A stretch of DNA of 64,000 bases, taken from positions 1 through 64,000 of the forward strand of contig JBEBJQ010000001.1 of assembly GCA_040079795.1 (NCBI GenBank), read 5' to 3'. This DNA is from SXIZ01 sp040079795 (GTDB lineage: Bacteria > Pseudomonadota > Gammaproteobacteria > Methylococcales > Methylomonadaceae). This document shows, piece by piece, positions 35,278 to 43,190 of this stretch. The notes beneath the pieces were generated by a model. That model was not told the origin of the DNA and did not search any database. It saw only the letters and a list, made by a program, of their open reading frames with translations. Each line of letters begins with the position of its first letter. The first letter of the stretch is position 1. The translations under genes and the position numbers were made by a program.

Positions 35278-36258
35278 TCAGCTTAATTTTTTCTCAATAT
35301 GCCCGCCGAATTTCTTACGCATGGCGGAGATCATTTTGTCGGAAAAAGTATTTTGTTGCCGTGAACGGAAACGCGCATAAAGCGCCGCTGTTAAAACATG
35401 CGCAGGAACGGCTTCATCAATAGCGGCCTGCACTGTCCAGCGCCCTTCACCAGAATCTTCAACATAACCGGTATAACTTGAAAGGTCAGGATCTTCAACC
35501 AAAGCGGTTGCGGTTAAATCTAACAACCAAGAGCTGACCACGCTGCCGCGTCGCCAAACTTCAGCAATATCGGTAAGGTTTAGGTCAAAACGCCGGTTTT
35601 CGGGTAATAATTCTGAATTAGCATTGCGCATAATATCGAACCCTTCCGCATAGGCCATCATCATGCCGTATTCGATACCGTTGTGGATCATTTTAACAAA
35701 GTGACCAGAACCCGCTGGGCCGCAGTGAATATAGCCTTGCTCTGCGGTACCGGAGTTGCTGGTGCGCCCTGGGGTTGATTCAATATCACCCTTACCGGGC
35801 GAAAGAGTTTTAAAAATCGGCTCTACCAGTTGTACGGCTTCCTTTGCACCGCCGATCATCAGGCAATAGCCGCGCTCAACACCCCAAACGCCGCCGCTGG
35901 TGCCGACATCTATATAGTGGATGCCTTTTTTAGATAAGGTTTCCGCGCGGCGCACATCATCTTTATAAAAGGTGTTGCCGCCATCAATAATAACATCGCC
36001 TTTTTCTAAGTATTCTGCCACGGCGGTTATGGTTGATTCGGTAAGTTCACCGGCTGGCACCATGCACCAGACGATTCGGGGTGTTTGCAATTTAGACACG
36101 AAATCTTTTAAGCTGGTGGCACCTTGTGCGCCTTCATTGATGAGTTTTTCCACATTGGCACTGTTAACATCATAGCCTACACAGTTATGCCCGTCCGCCA
36201 TTATGCGTCTGACCATATTAGCCCCCATCTTGCCTAGCCCAATCATACCTACTTGCAT
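35278..36258 (-). CDS. gnd: 6-phosphogluconate dehydrogenase, decarboxylating (short, NAD-type)
   Basis: This 326-residue enzyme produces ribulose 5-phosphate, CO2 and NAD(P)H. The start is the ATG at 36258-36256 after GAGGAAG; the longer frame to 36300 has no support. The Rossmann motif GLGKMGANMVRRI is followed by GYDVNS, whose Asp suggests NAD+ rather than NADP+. The catalytic regions IDVGTSGGVWGVERGYCLMIGG and VKMIHNGIEYGMM are intact. The length matches the short bacterial (GntZ/YqeC-like) class rather than the 470-residue NADP class. First gene of the pentose phosphate set. Confidence 0.93.
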   Translation of the reverse strand: MQVGMIGLGKMGANMVRRIMADGHNCVGYDVNSANVEKLINEGAQGATSLKDFVSKLQTPRIVWCMVPAGELTESTITAVAEYLEKGDVIIDGGNTFYKDDVRRAETLSKKGIHYIDVGTSGGVWGVERGYCLMIGGAKEAVQLVEPIFKTLSPGKGDIESTPGRTSNSGTAEQGYIHCGPAGSGHFVKMIHNGIEYGMMMAYAEGFDIMRNANSELLPENRRFDLNLTDIAEVWRRGSVVSSWLLDLTATALVEDPDLSSYTGYVEDSGEGRWTVQAAIDEAVPAHVLTAALYARFRSRQQNTFSDKMISAMRKKFGGHIEKKLS

Positions 36259-36300
36259 AGCTTCCTCGTGTGTTAAATTGTCGTGAGTATCTTTTTTCAA

Positions 36301-36644
36301 ATTTGAAATGTAATTGGCCAGGTTTACGTTAATCTTCCTTAGTCATAATTCTTGTTGATTGGTTTCTAGGCCACCAGCTTAAGCAAACGCATACAGGCTA
36401 GTCATTATTTATCCTGAAAAACCCCAATGCGATGATATATGTAATTTAACAGGCAATAACTATGCCGATTAACTAAAAATGTGCTGTAAATAGCTTAATA
36501 AAGAAGGTTTTTTAAAACCAAACAATTTTAATTATAGTGCATAACAACAATACCGTTTTTAATAATTACACTATTTAAAGCTCACACTTTATTGATTCAT
36601 TGTTGCCAAATTCAGCCTTATACAAACTTGATGCCCGGGTTGTT
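36301..36644. other. AT-rich spacer upstream of gnd, no gene seen
   Basis: The region carries the gnd promoter and the 3-prime end of the kinase unit. It is AT-rich, with a small inverted repeat GGTTTTTTAAAACC near 36510. I see no ORF with a ribosome binding site. Confidence 0.4.
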
Positions 36645-38366
36645 TTATGCCAATTTATAGCCTAAAACCAGATTAATAATCAGTAAAAGTAAGCATAAAC
36701 ACTTCCAAAACAGCAGCGGGTTACGCGCTATCAGCGGAATGGATTCTTTGGTGCTTAAAAAGCTTGGGTTAGGAATGGACAAATCATGTAAAAACTCCGA
36801 TAGCTCGTCATAACGCAATTGCGGATTAAGTGCCGTGGCTTTTTTTAAAGCACCATCAATCCAGATTGGCACCAGGGCATTACAATGGAAGCTGGGGACA
36901 TAGTTAAGTCTTGCCAAATTATTGGTATCTGGCTTTTCAGGCAGATCTTGACCAAATGGTAAGGCACCATTAAGCATTTCATACAAAATGACTGCCAGCG
37001 AAAACTGATCAGATTTCGCATTGCCACGTTGTCCCAAATGATACTCAGGTGCGGTGTAATTTAGGGTGCCGAGGACGTTTTCCTCCCTGCTTTCATCAAG
37101 CGGGGCGATTTCGGTAATGCCGGCAATTTTTACCGATCCAAAATCAATGATCTTAACAGTACCTTGTTCGTTGAACATAATGTTTTCAGGCTTTAAATCC
37201 TGGTGTAGCATTTCCATACGGTGAAAAGCTTGCAAGCCTTTGGCGATTTGTTCCACAATTTTCCGGCTAATAAGGATTTCGGCTTTTGGATGCTGGTTTA
37301 TCCACTCTCTGAGGGTTGGGCCTTCCAAATATTCGGTCACATAATAAATACAGCTTTTTTCCCGGTCAGAACTGAGTACTTTTAGGACGTTTTCGTGTTG
37401 AAGGCGCTTGCCTGCCCATTCTTCATGCAGAAAATGTTCGATATAATGGGTGTCGTCGTCATAGAGTATCGACGGGGCTTTGATAATAACGGTCTGATTG
37501 GTTTTAGTGTCATAGGCCTTATACACGTGGGTACGTTTACTGGCGTGCAACTCCGCTTCAATCCAATAACCATCCAGGATCATGCCGGGCGCTAATGGCG
37601 GTGGAAAAGGCAAATTGGCATGACGGCGCAGAATTTCGTCTTCCTTCGCTTCAGGCAGTTCATCAATCCTGATAATCTGGCAGGTGAGATTATCATCACT
37701 GTTATTTTTTAACGCCTGCTGCAAAATGTGTCCAGTCGCCTGCACTATATCGGTGCTTGCTTGTAACAGGGCCTTTAGCGCTTTCTCATCAATGAAATCG
37801 TGGATGCCATCGGTAGTCATTAAAAATAAGTCGCCGCAGACTATTGGTAAGGCTTTGTAATCAACCTCCAAACGCGGCTCTATGCCCATCGCCCGATTCA
37901 GGTAGTTTTTTTCTTTTGAAATCCAGACCCGGTGATCACGGGTGATTTGCTCAAAATTACCGTGCCGCAGCCGGTAAATCCTGGAATCCCCAATGTGAAA
38001 AATATGCGCGGTGGTTGATTTTAAGACGATGATACTTAAGGTGCTGACCATGCCCTTGGTTGAACCATAGCGGATTTGCCCCTGGCTATATAGCCAGGAA
38101 TTGGTGGCAGAGAGTATTTTTTGTCCCGCCTGTTTAACCGACCATGAATCAGGTGTGCTGTAGTAATCACTTAAAAAACTCACCACACAGCATTGGCTGG
38201 CTTGTTTGCCCGCATCACTGCCGCTCATGCCATCGGCTATGGCGGCGGTTACGCCTTTGTGAACAAGCGCAGCACCTTGGGGGATGATTGCGCCCACAAA
38301 ATCTTCGTTATCTGGCTTGATGCCTTGATTACTGGCGTAGTGGCTGCTGATTTTGAGTTCTGGCAT
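36645..38366 (-). CDS. Fused PP2C phosphatase / Ser-Thr protein kinase, C-terminal membrane anchor
   Basis: In this 573-residue protein, residues about 1-240 are a PP2C phosphatase with metal-binding Asp motifs (IADGMSGSDAG, GDSRIYRLR, TTDGIHDFID, DNLTCQI). Residues about 265-530 are a Hanks-type kinase with the ATP lysine in VIIKAPS, catalytic loop HQDLKPEN (Gln replaces the usual Arg of HRD) and IDFGSVKI. One transmembrane helix ends the protein (CLCLLLLIINLVLGY). In Pseudomonas a like kinase gene sits between the nitrate transporter and nirB. Here it follows the transporter gene by 65 bp, so a role in nitrate assimilation is inferred. Substrates are unknown. Confidence 0.88.
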   Translation of the reverse strand: MPELKISSHYASNQGIKPDNEDFVGAIIPQGAALVHKGVTAAIADGMSGSDAGKQASQCCVVSFLSDYYSTPDSWSVKQAGQKILSATNSWLYSQGQIRYGSTKGMVSTLSIIVLKSTTAHIFHIGDSRIYRLRHGNFEQITRDHRVWISKEKNYLNRAMGIEPRLEVDYKALPIVCGDLFLMTTDGIHDFIDEKALKALLQASTDIVQATGHILQQALKNNSDDNLTCQIIRIDELPEAKEDEILRRHANLPFPPPLAPGMILDGYWIEAELHASKRTHVYKAYDTKTNQTVIIKAPSILYDDDTHYIEHFLHEEWAGKRLQHENVLKVLSSDREKSCIYYVTEYLEGPTLREWINQHPKAEILISRKIVEQIAKGLQAFHRMEMLHQDLKPENIMFNEQGTVKIIDFGSVKIAGITEIAPLDESREENVLGTLNYTAPEYHLGQRGNAKSDQFSLAVILYEMLNGALPFGQDLPEKPDTNNLARLNYVPSFHCNALVPIWIDGALKKATALNPQLRYDELSEFLHDLSIPNPSFLSTKESIPLIARNPLLFWKCLCLLLLIINLVLGYKLA

Positions 38367-38431
38367 TATCTATATTTAATGGATAGCAAATGAGTGTGGG
38401 CGTTAATCCATTCAAGCATAAGGTATATTTT

Positions 38432-39922
38432 TTAATGTAACTCAATCATTTCTACAGACCCGTCTTCCTGAATCTCAGCCATGTGCCCCTTCGGCTCATC
38501 TATAAATTGGACAGCTATTAGAACGCTTAATGCCGCGATACCCAGTACGTTAAAAAACATTTCCGGGGTTACGAACGATAAAACGGTTAAAAACAATACC
38601 CCGCCAACGTTACCATAAGCGCCAACCATGCCGGCAATTTGTCCAGTCATGCGGCGCTTGATTAACGGCACAATCGCATAGACTGCACCACAACCTGCCG
38701 ACACAAAGCAGGAGCAGCTCATGGTTAGTAGTACCGCTAGGGTGATTGACCAGGCTGAGTTGATTTGTGACATACCAAAATAACCTGCTGACAATCCCAA
38801 TACAAAGATACTTAAGGATAATTTTCGCCCAAATTTATCACTGAGCCAGCCGCCCAAGGGCCTGGCGATCAGGTTAATAAACGCAAAACTGCCGCCCAGC
38901 AGCCCAGCTTGCACCATAGTGATACCTTGTGCGTCGTGGAAAATGTCAAAGAAATACAGGGGTAACATTGACACCACCGCTAGTTCTGAACCGAAGGTGA
39001 TGAAATAAGCCAAATCCAAGATAGCGACTTGTTTGAATTTATAGCGGTGCAGGGCTTCTATCGGTTTTTGCAAGTGCTCTTTATTAACATGAACAATTTT
39101 ACGCACATTGTAAAAATATAACACCCAAATACCGGTGTAAAAGCTAATCGCAACCGGCATGGATAGTAGGTTTGCCGTTGCGGCTGAAGATAATTTCCAG
39201 GTTAACAAGCTTAAGGTTGCGTATAAGGGCAGAGTCATTAAAATATAGAACAGCATATCGCCTTTGCTGGTTACTTCCATCGCGCCCGCTTTTTTGGGTT
39301 TAAAATAGGTTGAGCCTTTAGGGGTGTCCGATACGCTAAAAAAGTAGATGACCGAGTAAATCAAGGCAATGATGCCCGTGCTGGCAATTGCGTAACGCCA
39401 ACCCTCATCGCCACCAAAAATTAATGCCAGTGCTGGTAAAGTGCCTGCCGCCGCAGCCGAACCAAAGTTCCCCCAGCCGCCATAAATGCCTTCTGCTATA
39501 CCTACTTGCTTAGCGGGAAACCATTCCCCGACCATACGTATGCCAATGACAAAACCAGCGCCAATAAAGCCGGATAAAAACCGCGCCAAGGCTAATTGTT
39601 CAAAGTTTTGCGCAAACGCAAACATAAAACAAGGGACGCTACCAATAGCTAATAACGCTGAATAAGTCCGTTTAGGGCCGAATTTATCTACCAGTATGCC
39701 AATAATAATGCGCGCCGGAATGGTCAACGCGACATTGAGGATGAGGATGGTTTTAATTTGGGATTTATCCAGGCCTAAGCTGTTTGCAATCGCCATCATT
39801 AAAGGGGCATGGCTAAACCACACCACAAAGGTGATAAAAAAAGCCATCCAGGTCATGTGCAGGATTTTGGTTTTTCCTGAGAAAGATAAGAGATTAAGCG
39901 ACTGGGAAGACATTGTGGGCAT
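38432..39922 (-). CDS. Nitrate/nitrite transporter, MFS NarK/NasA type
   Basis: This 496-residue inner-membrane protein has 12 transmembrane helices. NarK/NasA signatures are seen near the N-terminus (TWMAFFITFVVWFSHAPLM), then KTILILNVALTIPARI, FIGAGFVIGIRM and GGWGNFGSAAA. The start may be the ATG at 39922 or three codons later at 39913; AAGGAA lies almost at the first, so the second has better spacing. A sigma-54 type promoter (39959-39974) points at this gene. It should import nitrate for the cluster at 40.3-48.1 kb. Confidence 0.92.
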   Translation of the reverse strand: MPTMSSQSLNLLSFSGKTKILHMTWMAFFITFVVWFSHAPLMMAIANSLGLDKSQIKTILILNVALTIPARIIIGILVDKFGPKRTYSALLAIGSVPCFMFAFAQNFEQLALARFLSGFIGAGFVIGIRMVGEWFPAKQVGIAEGIYGGWGNFGSAAAAGTLPALALIFGGDEGWRYAIASTGIIALIYSVIYFFSVSDTPKGSTYFKPKKAGAMEVTSKGDMLFYILMTLPLYATLSLLTWKLSSAATANLLSMPVAISFYTGIWVLYFYNVRKIVHVNKEHLQKPIEALHRYKFKQVAILDLAYFITFGSELAVVSMLPLYFFDIFHDAQGITMVQAGLLGGSFAFINLIARPLGGWLSDKFGRKLSLSIFVLGLSAGYFGMSQINSAWSITLAVLLTMSCSCFVSAGCGAVYAIVPLIKRRMTGQIAGMVGAYGNVGGVLFLTVLSFVTPEMFFNVLGIAALSVLIAVQFIDEPKGHMAEIQEDGSVEMIELH

Positions 39923-39958
39923 TTCCTTGTGGTTTTATGATGATTCAACCACAGCTTC

Positions 39959-39974
39959 AGCAATATATGCGCCA
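39959..39974 (-). promoter_or_regulatory. Sigma-54 type promoter for the nitrate transporter
   Basis: On the minus strand the sequence TGGCGCATATATTGCT fits the -24/-12 consensus TGGCAC-N5-TTGCW with one change, and the GG and GC are exactly 10 bases apart. The expected start is near 39948, giving a short leader of about 26 bases before the ATG at 39922. Confidence 0.65.
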
Positions 39975-40050
39975 GTTTTGTGTGTTATGGTGTTTTCTCG
40001 TTATTCCTTCTATGCTCGTCAATTGCGGTTTGATCGCAAAACTTACGGAA

Positions 40051-40107
40051 CGCACCAAAATAGAACGGTTACTACGTTATACCGCAAAATGTCGCACCAT
40101 TTTGAAC
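40051..40107. promoter_or_regulatory. Two possible NtrC half-sites between divergent promoters
   Basis: GCACCAAAATAGAAC (40052-40066) and GCACCATTTTGAAC (40094-40107) each match only one half of the NtrC palindrome (TGCACC). They lie 42 bases apart, between the two sigma-54 promoters, where an enhancer-binding protein would sit. The second halves are poor, so the match is weak. Confidence 0.3.
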
Positions 40108-40160
40108 TGATTTTTTTAGGCTTAACAAAGCAAGCTAGCTAAATTGATGGGTTCTGATTG

Positions 40161-40177
40161 TTGGTGCGTTAATTGCT
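40161..40177 (+). promoter_or_regulatory. Sigma-54 type promoter for the nirB operon
   Basis: TTGGTGCGTTAATTGCT has GG and GC exactly 10 bases apart and matches TGGCAC-N5-TTGCW at all but two positions. The expected transcription start is near 40188, immediately before the first leader hairpin at 40191. Confidence 0.6.
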
Positions 40178-40190
40178 AAAGACTATATAA

Positions 40191-40231
40191 ACTCCAATGC
40201 AGGAGTAACAAATTACTGTTCAATGTTGAAC
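40191..40231 (+). ncRNA. ANTAR-type antiterminator RNA element in the nirB leader
   Basis: Two small hairpins lie in tandem. The first is ACTCC-AATGCA-GGAGT (40191-40206) and the second GTTC-AATGTT-GAAC (40218-40231). Each has a six-base loop with A at position 1 and G at position 4, the defining feature of RNA targets bound by ANTAR proteins such as NasR, NasT and EutV. An intrinsic terminator follows at 40244. The architecture predicts antitermination when nitrate or nitrite is sensed. No ANTAR regulator gene is inside the window. Confidence 0.8.
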
Positions 40232-40243
40232 TGATGAGACAAA

Positions 40244-40291
40244 GGCGTCTTTAAAGTGTGGGCTTCGCTTGCACTGGGATGCCTTTTTTTT
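40244..40291 (+). terminator. Leader terminator (attenuator) upstream of nirB
   Basis: A long stem is closed by GGCGTC and GATGCC and continues with AGTG/CACT and G-U pairs up to a loop containing TTCG. Eight T residues follow immediately (40284-40291). It lies between the ANTAR hairpins and the nirB start, so it should stop transcription unless the antiterminator acts. Confidence 0.85.
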
Positions 40292-40317
40292 GCCTAACAT
40301 TTTTAGTTGAGGTCGTT

Positions 40318-42849
40318 ATGAAACAAACCTTAGTCGTGATTGGTAACGGCATGGTGGGGCAAAATTTTTTAGCAGGACTGGTTAATAGTGCCGCTAAGGA
40401 TGCCTTTAATATAGTTACTTTTTGTGAAGAACCCAGGGTCGCTTATGACCGTGTGCATTTGTCGTCGTTTTTTTCCGGTACGACCGCTGCGGAACTATCC
40501 TTGGTAGAAGAGGGATTCTTTGAAAATAATGGTATCACCCTGCATTTAAATGATAAAGCCGCGACCATCGATCGTGCCGCTAAAACCGTGACTTCCGCTA
40601 AAGGCGTGCAAGTTCAGTATGACAAACTGGTATTGGCGACCGGTTCTTACCCGTTTGTGCCGCCCGTACCAGGACATGAACGCCCCAGTTGTTTGGTATA
40701 CCGCACCATTGAAGATTTAGAAACGATGGTGGCAACGGCGAAAAACGGCAAAGTCGGCGTGGTCGTTGGAGGTGGTTTGTTGGGCTTGGAAGCCGCGAAA
40801 GCATTGGTGGACTTGGGTTTAGAGACGCATGTCGTGGAATTCGCCCCACGTTTAATGGCAGTGCAACTGGATGAAGCAGGCGGCGCGATGTTACGGCGCA
40901 AAATTGAAGGCTTGGGGGTGATCGTACATACCGGCAAAAACACCAGCCTGATTACCGATGGCGAGCGGTGCGTGAATAAAATGTGCTTTGCCGATGGCGA
41001 AGAGCTGGAAACCGATATGGTGCTGTTTTCCGCCGGTATCCGTCCGCGCGATGATATTGCCCGCGCTTGCGGTTTGGAAGTCGGCGCACGCGGCGGTATT
41101 GTCATAAATAATCAATGCCTTACTTCTGATCCCGATATTTATGCGATTGGCGAATGTGCGTTGTGGAATGGCATGATTTTTGGTTTGGTTGCACCAGGTT
41201 ACGCGATGGCACGTACCGTGATCGCGGATCTAGCGGGCAACATGGCCAATTTTACCGGTGCTGATATGAGCACCAAGCTAAAACTGATGGGCGTAGATGT
41301 CGCCAGCATTGGTGATGCTCATGCCAAAACCGCTGGCGCGATGGTATACACCTACCAAAATGGTGCCAGTGAAGTGTATAAACGCTTGGTGGTCAGTGAG
41401 GATAAAAAGTTTTTGTTAGGCGCGGTGCTAGTCGGTGACGCGTCCGGTTACGGCACATTGTTACAATATTACCTGAACTGCATTGAATTGCCGGAAAATC
41501 CCGATGCGCTGATTTTACCGTCCCGATCGGATGAATCCGTCGGCTTAGGCCCCGATGCCTTACCCATGTCCGCCCAAATTTGTTCGTGTTACGACGTGAC
41601 CAAAGGTGCCATTTGTCAAGCCATTGAAGCCGGTTGCACGACGTTTGGCGCATTAAAAGCGGAAACCAAAGCAGCCACAGGCTGTGGTGGTTGTGCCGCC
41701 TTGCTGAAGTCAGTCATGAATTCGGAGCTAGCGAAACAGGGCTTTGTGGTCAATACCGATATTTGTGAACATTTCGCCTACACCCGCCAGGATCTTTATA
41801 ACCTGATACTGGTTGAGCAGATTAAAACCTTTGATGAGTTATTGGAAAAACATGGTAAAGGCTTGGGCTGTGAAGTTTGTAAACCGGCGGTTGGTTCCAT
41901 TCTGGCGTCTTACTGGAATGAGTACATTTTGTCGAATGAACATCTTGGCCTGCAAGACACCAACGATACTTTTCTGGCTAATATGCAAAAAGATGGCACT
42001 TATTCGGTCGTCCCGCGGATTGCCGGCGGCGAAATCAGCCCGGATATGCTCATTGCTATAGGCCAGGTGGGTAAAAAATATAAGCTGTATACCAAAATTA
42101 CCGGTGGTCAGCGCGTAGATTTGTTTGGCGCGCGGGTCGATCAATTGCCGCTGATCTGGAAAGAACTGATTGATGCCGGTTTTGAATCTGGTCACGCCTA
42201 TGGCAAATCCTTACGCACCGTGAAGTCTTGTGTCGGCAGTACCTGGTGCCGTTACGGTCTCGATGACAGTGTTGCATTGGCCATAGAGCTGGAAAACCGT
42301 TATAAAGGCTTACGTTCGCCGCATAAAATCAAATTTGCGGTGTCCGGATGCACGCGCGAATGCGCCGAAGCACAGGGTAAAGATGTCGGCGTTATAGCCA
42401 CTGAAACAGGTTGGAACCTGTATGTTTGCGGTAATGGCGGCATGAAACCGCGGCATGCTGATTTGTTTGCCACCAGTTTGGATAAGGAAACCCTGATTAA
42501 ATACATTGACCGTTTCCTGTCATTTTATGTCCGCACTGCTGACCGTCTGCAACGCACTTCGGTTTGGATGGAAAACATGGAAGGCGGCCTGGATTATCTT
42601 AAAGCGGTAGTCATTAATGATAAATTGGGTTTGTGTGAGCAGTTAGAACAGCAAATGCAGCATGTTATTGATACCTATCAATGTGAGTGGCTTACTACCA
42701 TTGAGGATGAATCTAAACTCAAACGCTTCCGGCATTTCATTAACAGTGATCAGCCTGATGATAATGTGGTGTTTGTGGAGGAGCGCGGCCAGCTGCGTCC
42801 TGCCGATGCGGAAGAGCGCAAACATTTTAAATTGGTGGAGATGGCCTGA
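40318..42849 (+). CDS. nirB: Assimilatory nitrite reductase, NAD(P)H large subunit
   Basis: This 843-residue cytosolic enzyme reduces nitrite to ammonium. The ATG at 40318 follows GAGG; the frame upstream to 40258 reads through the leader terminator and is not coding. Domains in order are FAD (VVIGNGMVGQNF), NAD (VVVGGGLLGLEAA), BFD-type [2Fe-2S] (CSCYDVTKGAI, TGCGGCAAL), a second cysteine-containing BFD-like segment (GLGCEVCKPAVGS), and the sulfite/nitrite reductase region with 4Fe-4S/siroheme cysteines (SCVGSTWCRYG and SGCTRECAEAQG). The stop overlaps the nirD start by one base. Confidence 0.96.
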   Translation: MKQTLVVIGNGMVGQNFLAGLVNSAAKDAFNIVTFCEEPRVAYDRVHLSSFFSGTTAAELSLVEEGFFENNGITLHLNDKAATIDRAAKTVTSAKGVQVQYDKLVLATGSYPFVPPVPGHERPSCLVYRTIEDLETMVATAKNGKVGVVVGGGLLGLEAAKALVDLGLETHVVEFAPRLMAVQLDEAGGAMLRRKIEGLGVIVHTGKNTSLITDGERCVNKMCFADGEELETDMVLFSAGIRPRDDIARACGLEVGARGGIVINNQCLTSDPDIYAIGECALWNGMIFGLVAPGYAMARTVIADLAGNMANFTGADMSTKLKLMGVDVASIGDAHAKTAGAMVYTYQNGASEVYKRLVVSEDKKFLLGAVLVGDASGYGTLLQYYLNCIELPENPDALILPSRSDESVGLGPDALPMSAQICSCYDVTKGAICQAIEAGCTTFGALKAETKAATGCGGCAALLKSVMNSELAKQGFVVNTDICEHFAYTRQDLYNLILVEQIKTFDELLEKHGKGLGCEVCKPAVGSILASYWNEYILSNEHLGLQDTNDTFLANMQKDGTYSVVPRIAGGEISPDMLIAIGQVGKKYKLYTKITGGQRVDLFGARVDQLPLIWKELIDAGFESGHAYGKSLRTVKSCVGSTWCRYGLDDSVALAIELENRYKGLRSPHKIKFAVSGCTRECAEAQGKDVGVIATETGWNLYVCGNGGMKPRHADLFATSLDKETLIKYIDRFLSFYVRTADRLQRTSVWMENMEGGLDYLKAVVINDKLGLCEQLEQQMQHVIDTYQCEWLTTIEDESKLKRFRHFINSDQPDDNVVFVEERGQLRPADAEERKHFKLVEMA

Positions 42850-43190
42850 TGGTACAGTGGCAAACAGTATGCAGTGTTGACGATTTGCAGCCAAACTCAG
42901 GAATCTGTGCGTTGGTAGGTGGCGCGCAAGTGGCTATTTTTTACATGCCTAAAGTAGGTGCTATTTATGCTATTGATAACTACGATCCTTTTGGCAAGGC
43001 TAATGTGCTGTCGCGGGGGATATGCGGCGATATTAACGGTCAACCCATAGTGGCATCGCCGTTATATAAACAACATTTTAATTTGCAAACCGGTGTCTGT
43101 CTTGAGGATGAAACGGTAACCATCCCTGCTTATCCAATTCGTATAGAAAATGGTAGCGTACAAATCAGTCTGGTGGAGTCACAGTCATGA
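42849..43190 (+). CDS. nirD: Nitrite reductase small subunit
   Basis: This 113-residue Rieske-fold subunit partners NirB. As in other NirD proteins the Rieske [2Fe-2S] ligands are missing: the expected Cys-His positions read NYDPFGKANVLSRG and SPLYKQHFNLQTG, so it is structural rather than redox-active. It starts within the nirB stop (TGATG) and overlaps the PhzF-like gene by 4 bp, so all three are coupled. Confidence 0.94.
   Translation: MVQWQTVCSVDDLQPNSGICALVGGAQVAIFYMPKVGAIYAIDNYDPFGKANVLSRGICGDINGQPIVASPLYKQHFNLQTGVCLEDETVTIPAYPIRIENGSVQISLVESQS

Noticed and set aside
40258..40317. N-terminal extension of nirB by 20 codons.
   Set aside because: It reads through the leader terminator and T-run. 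GAGG and normal family length support the ATG at 40318.
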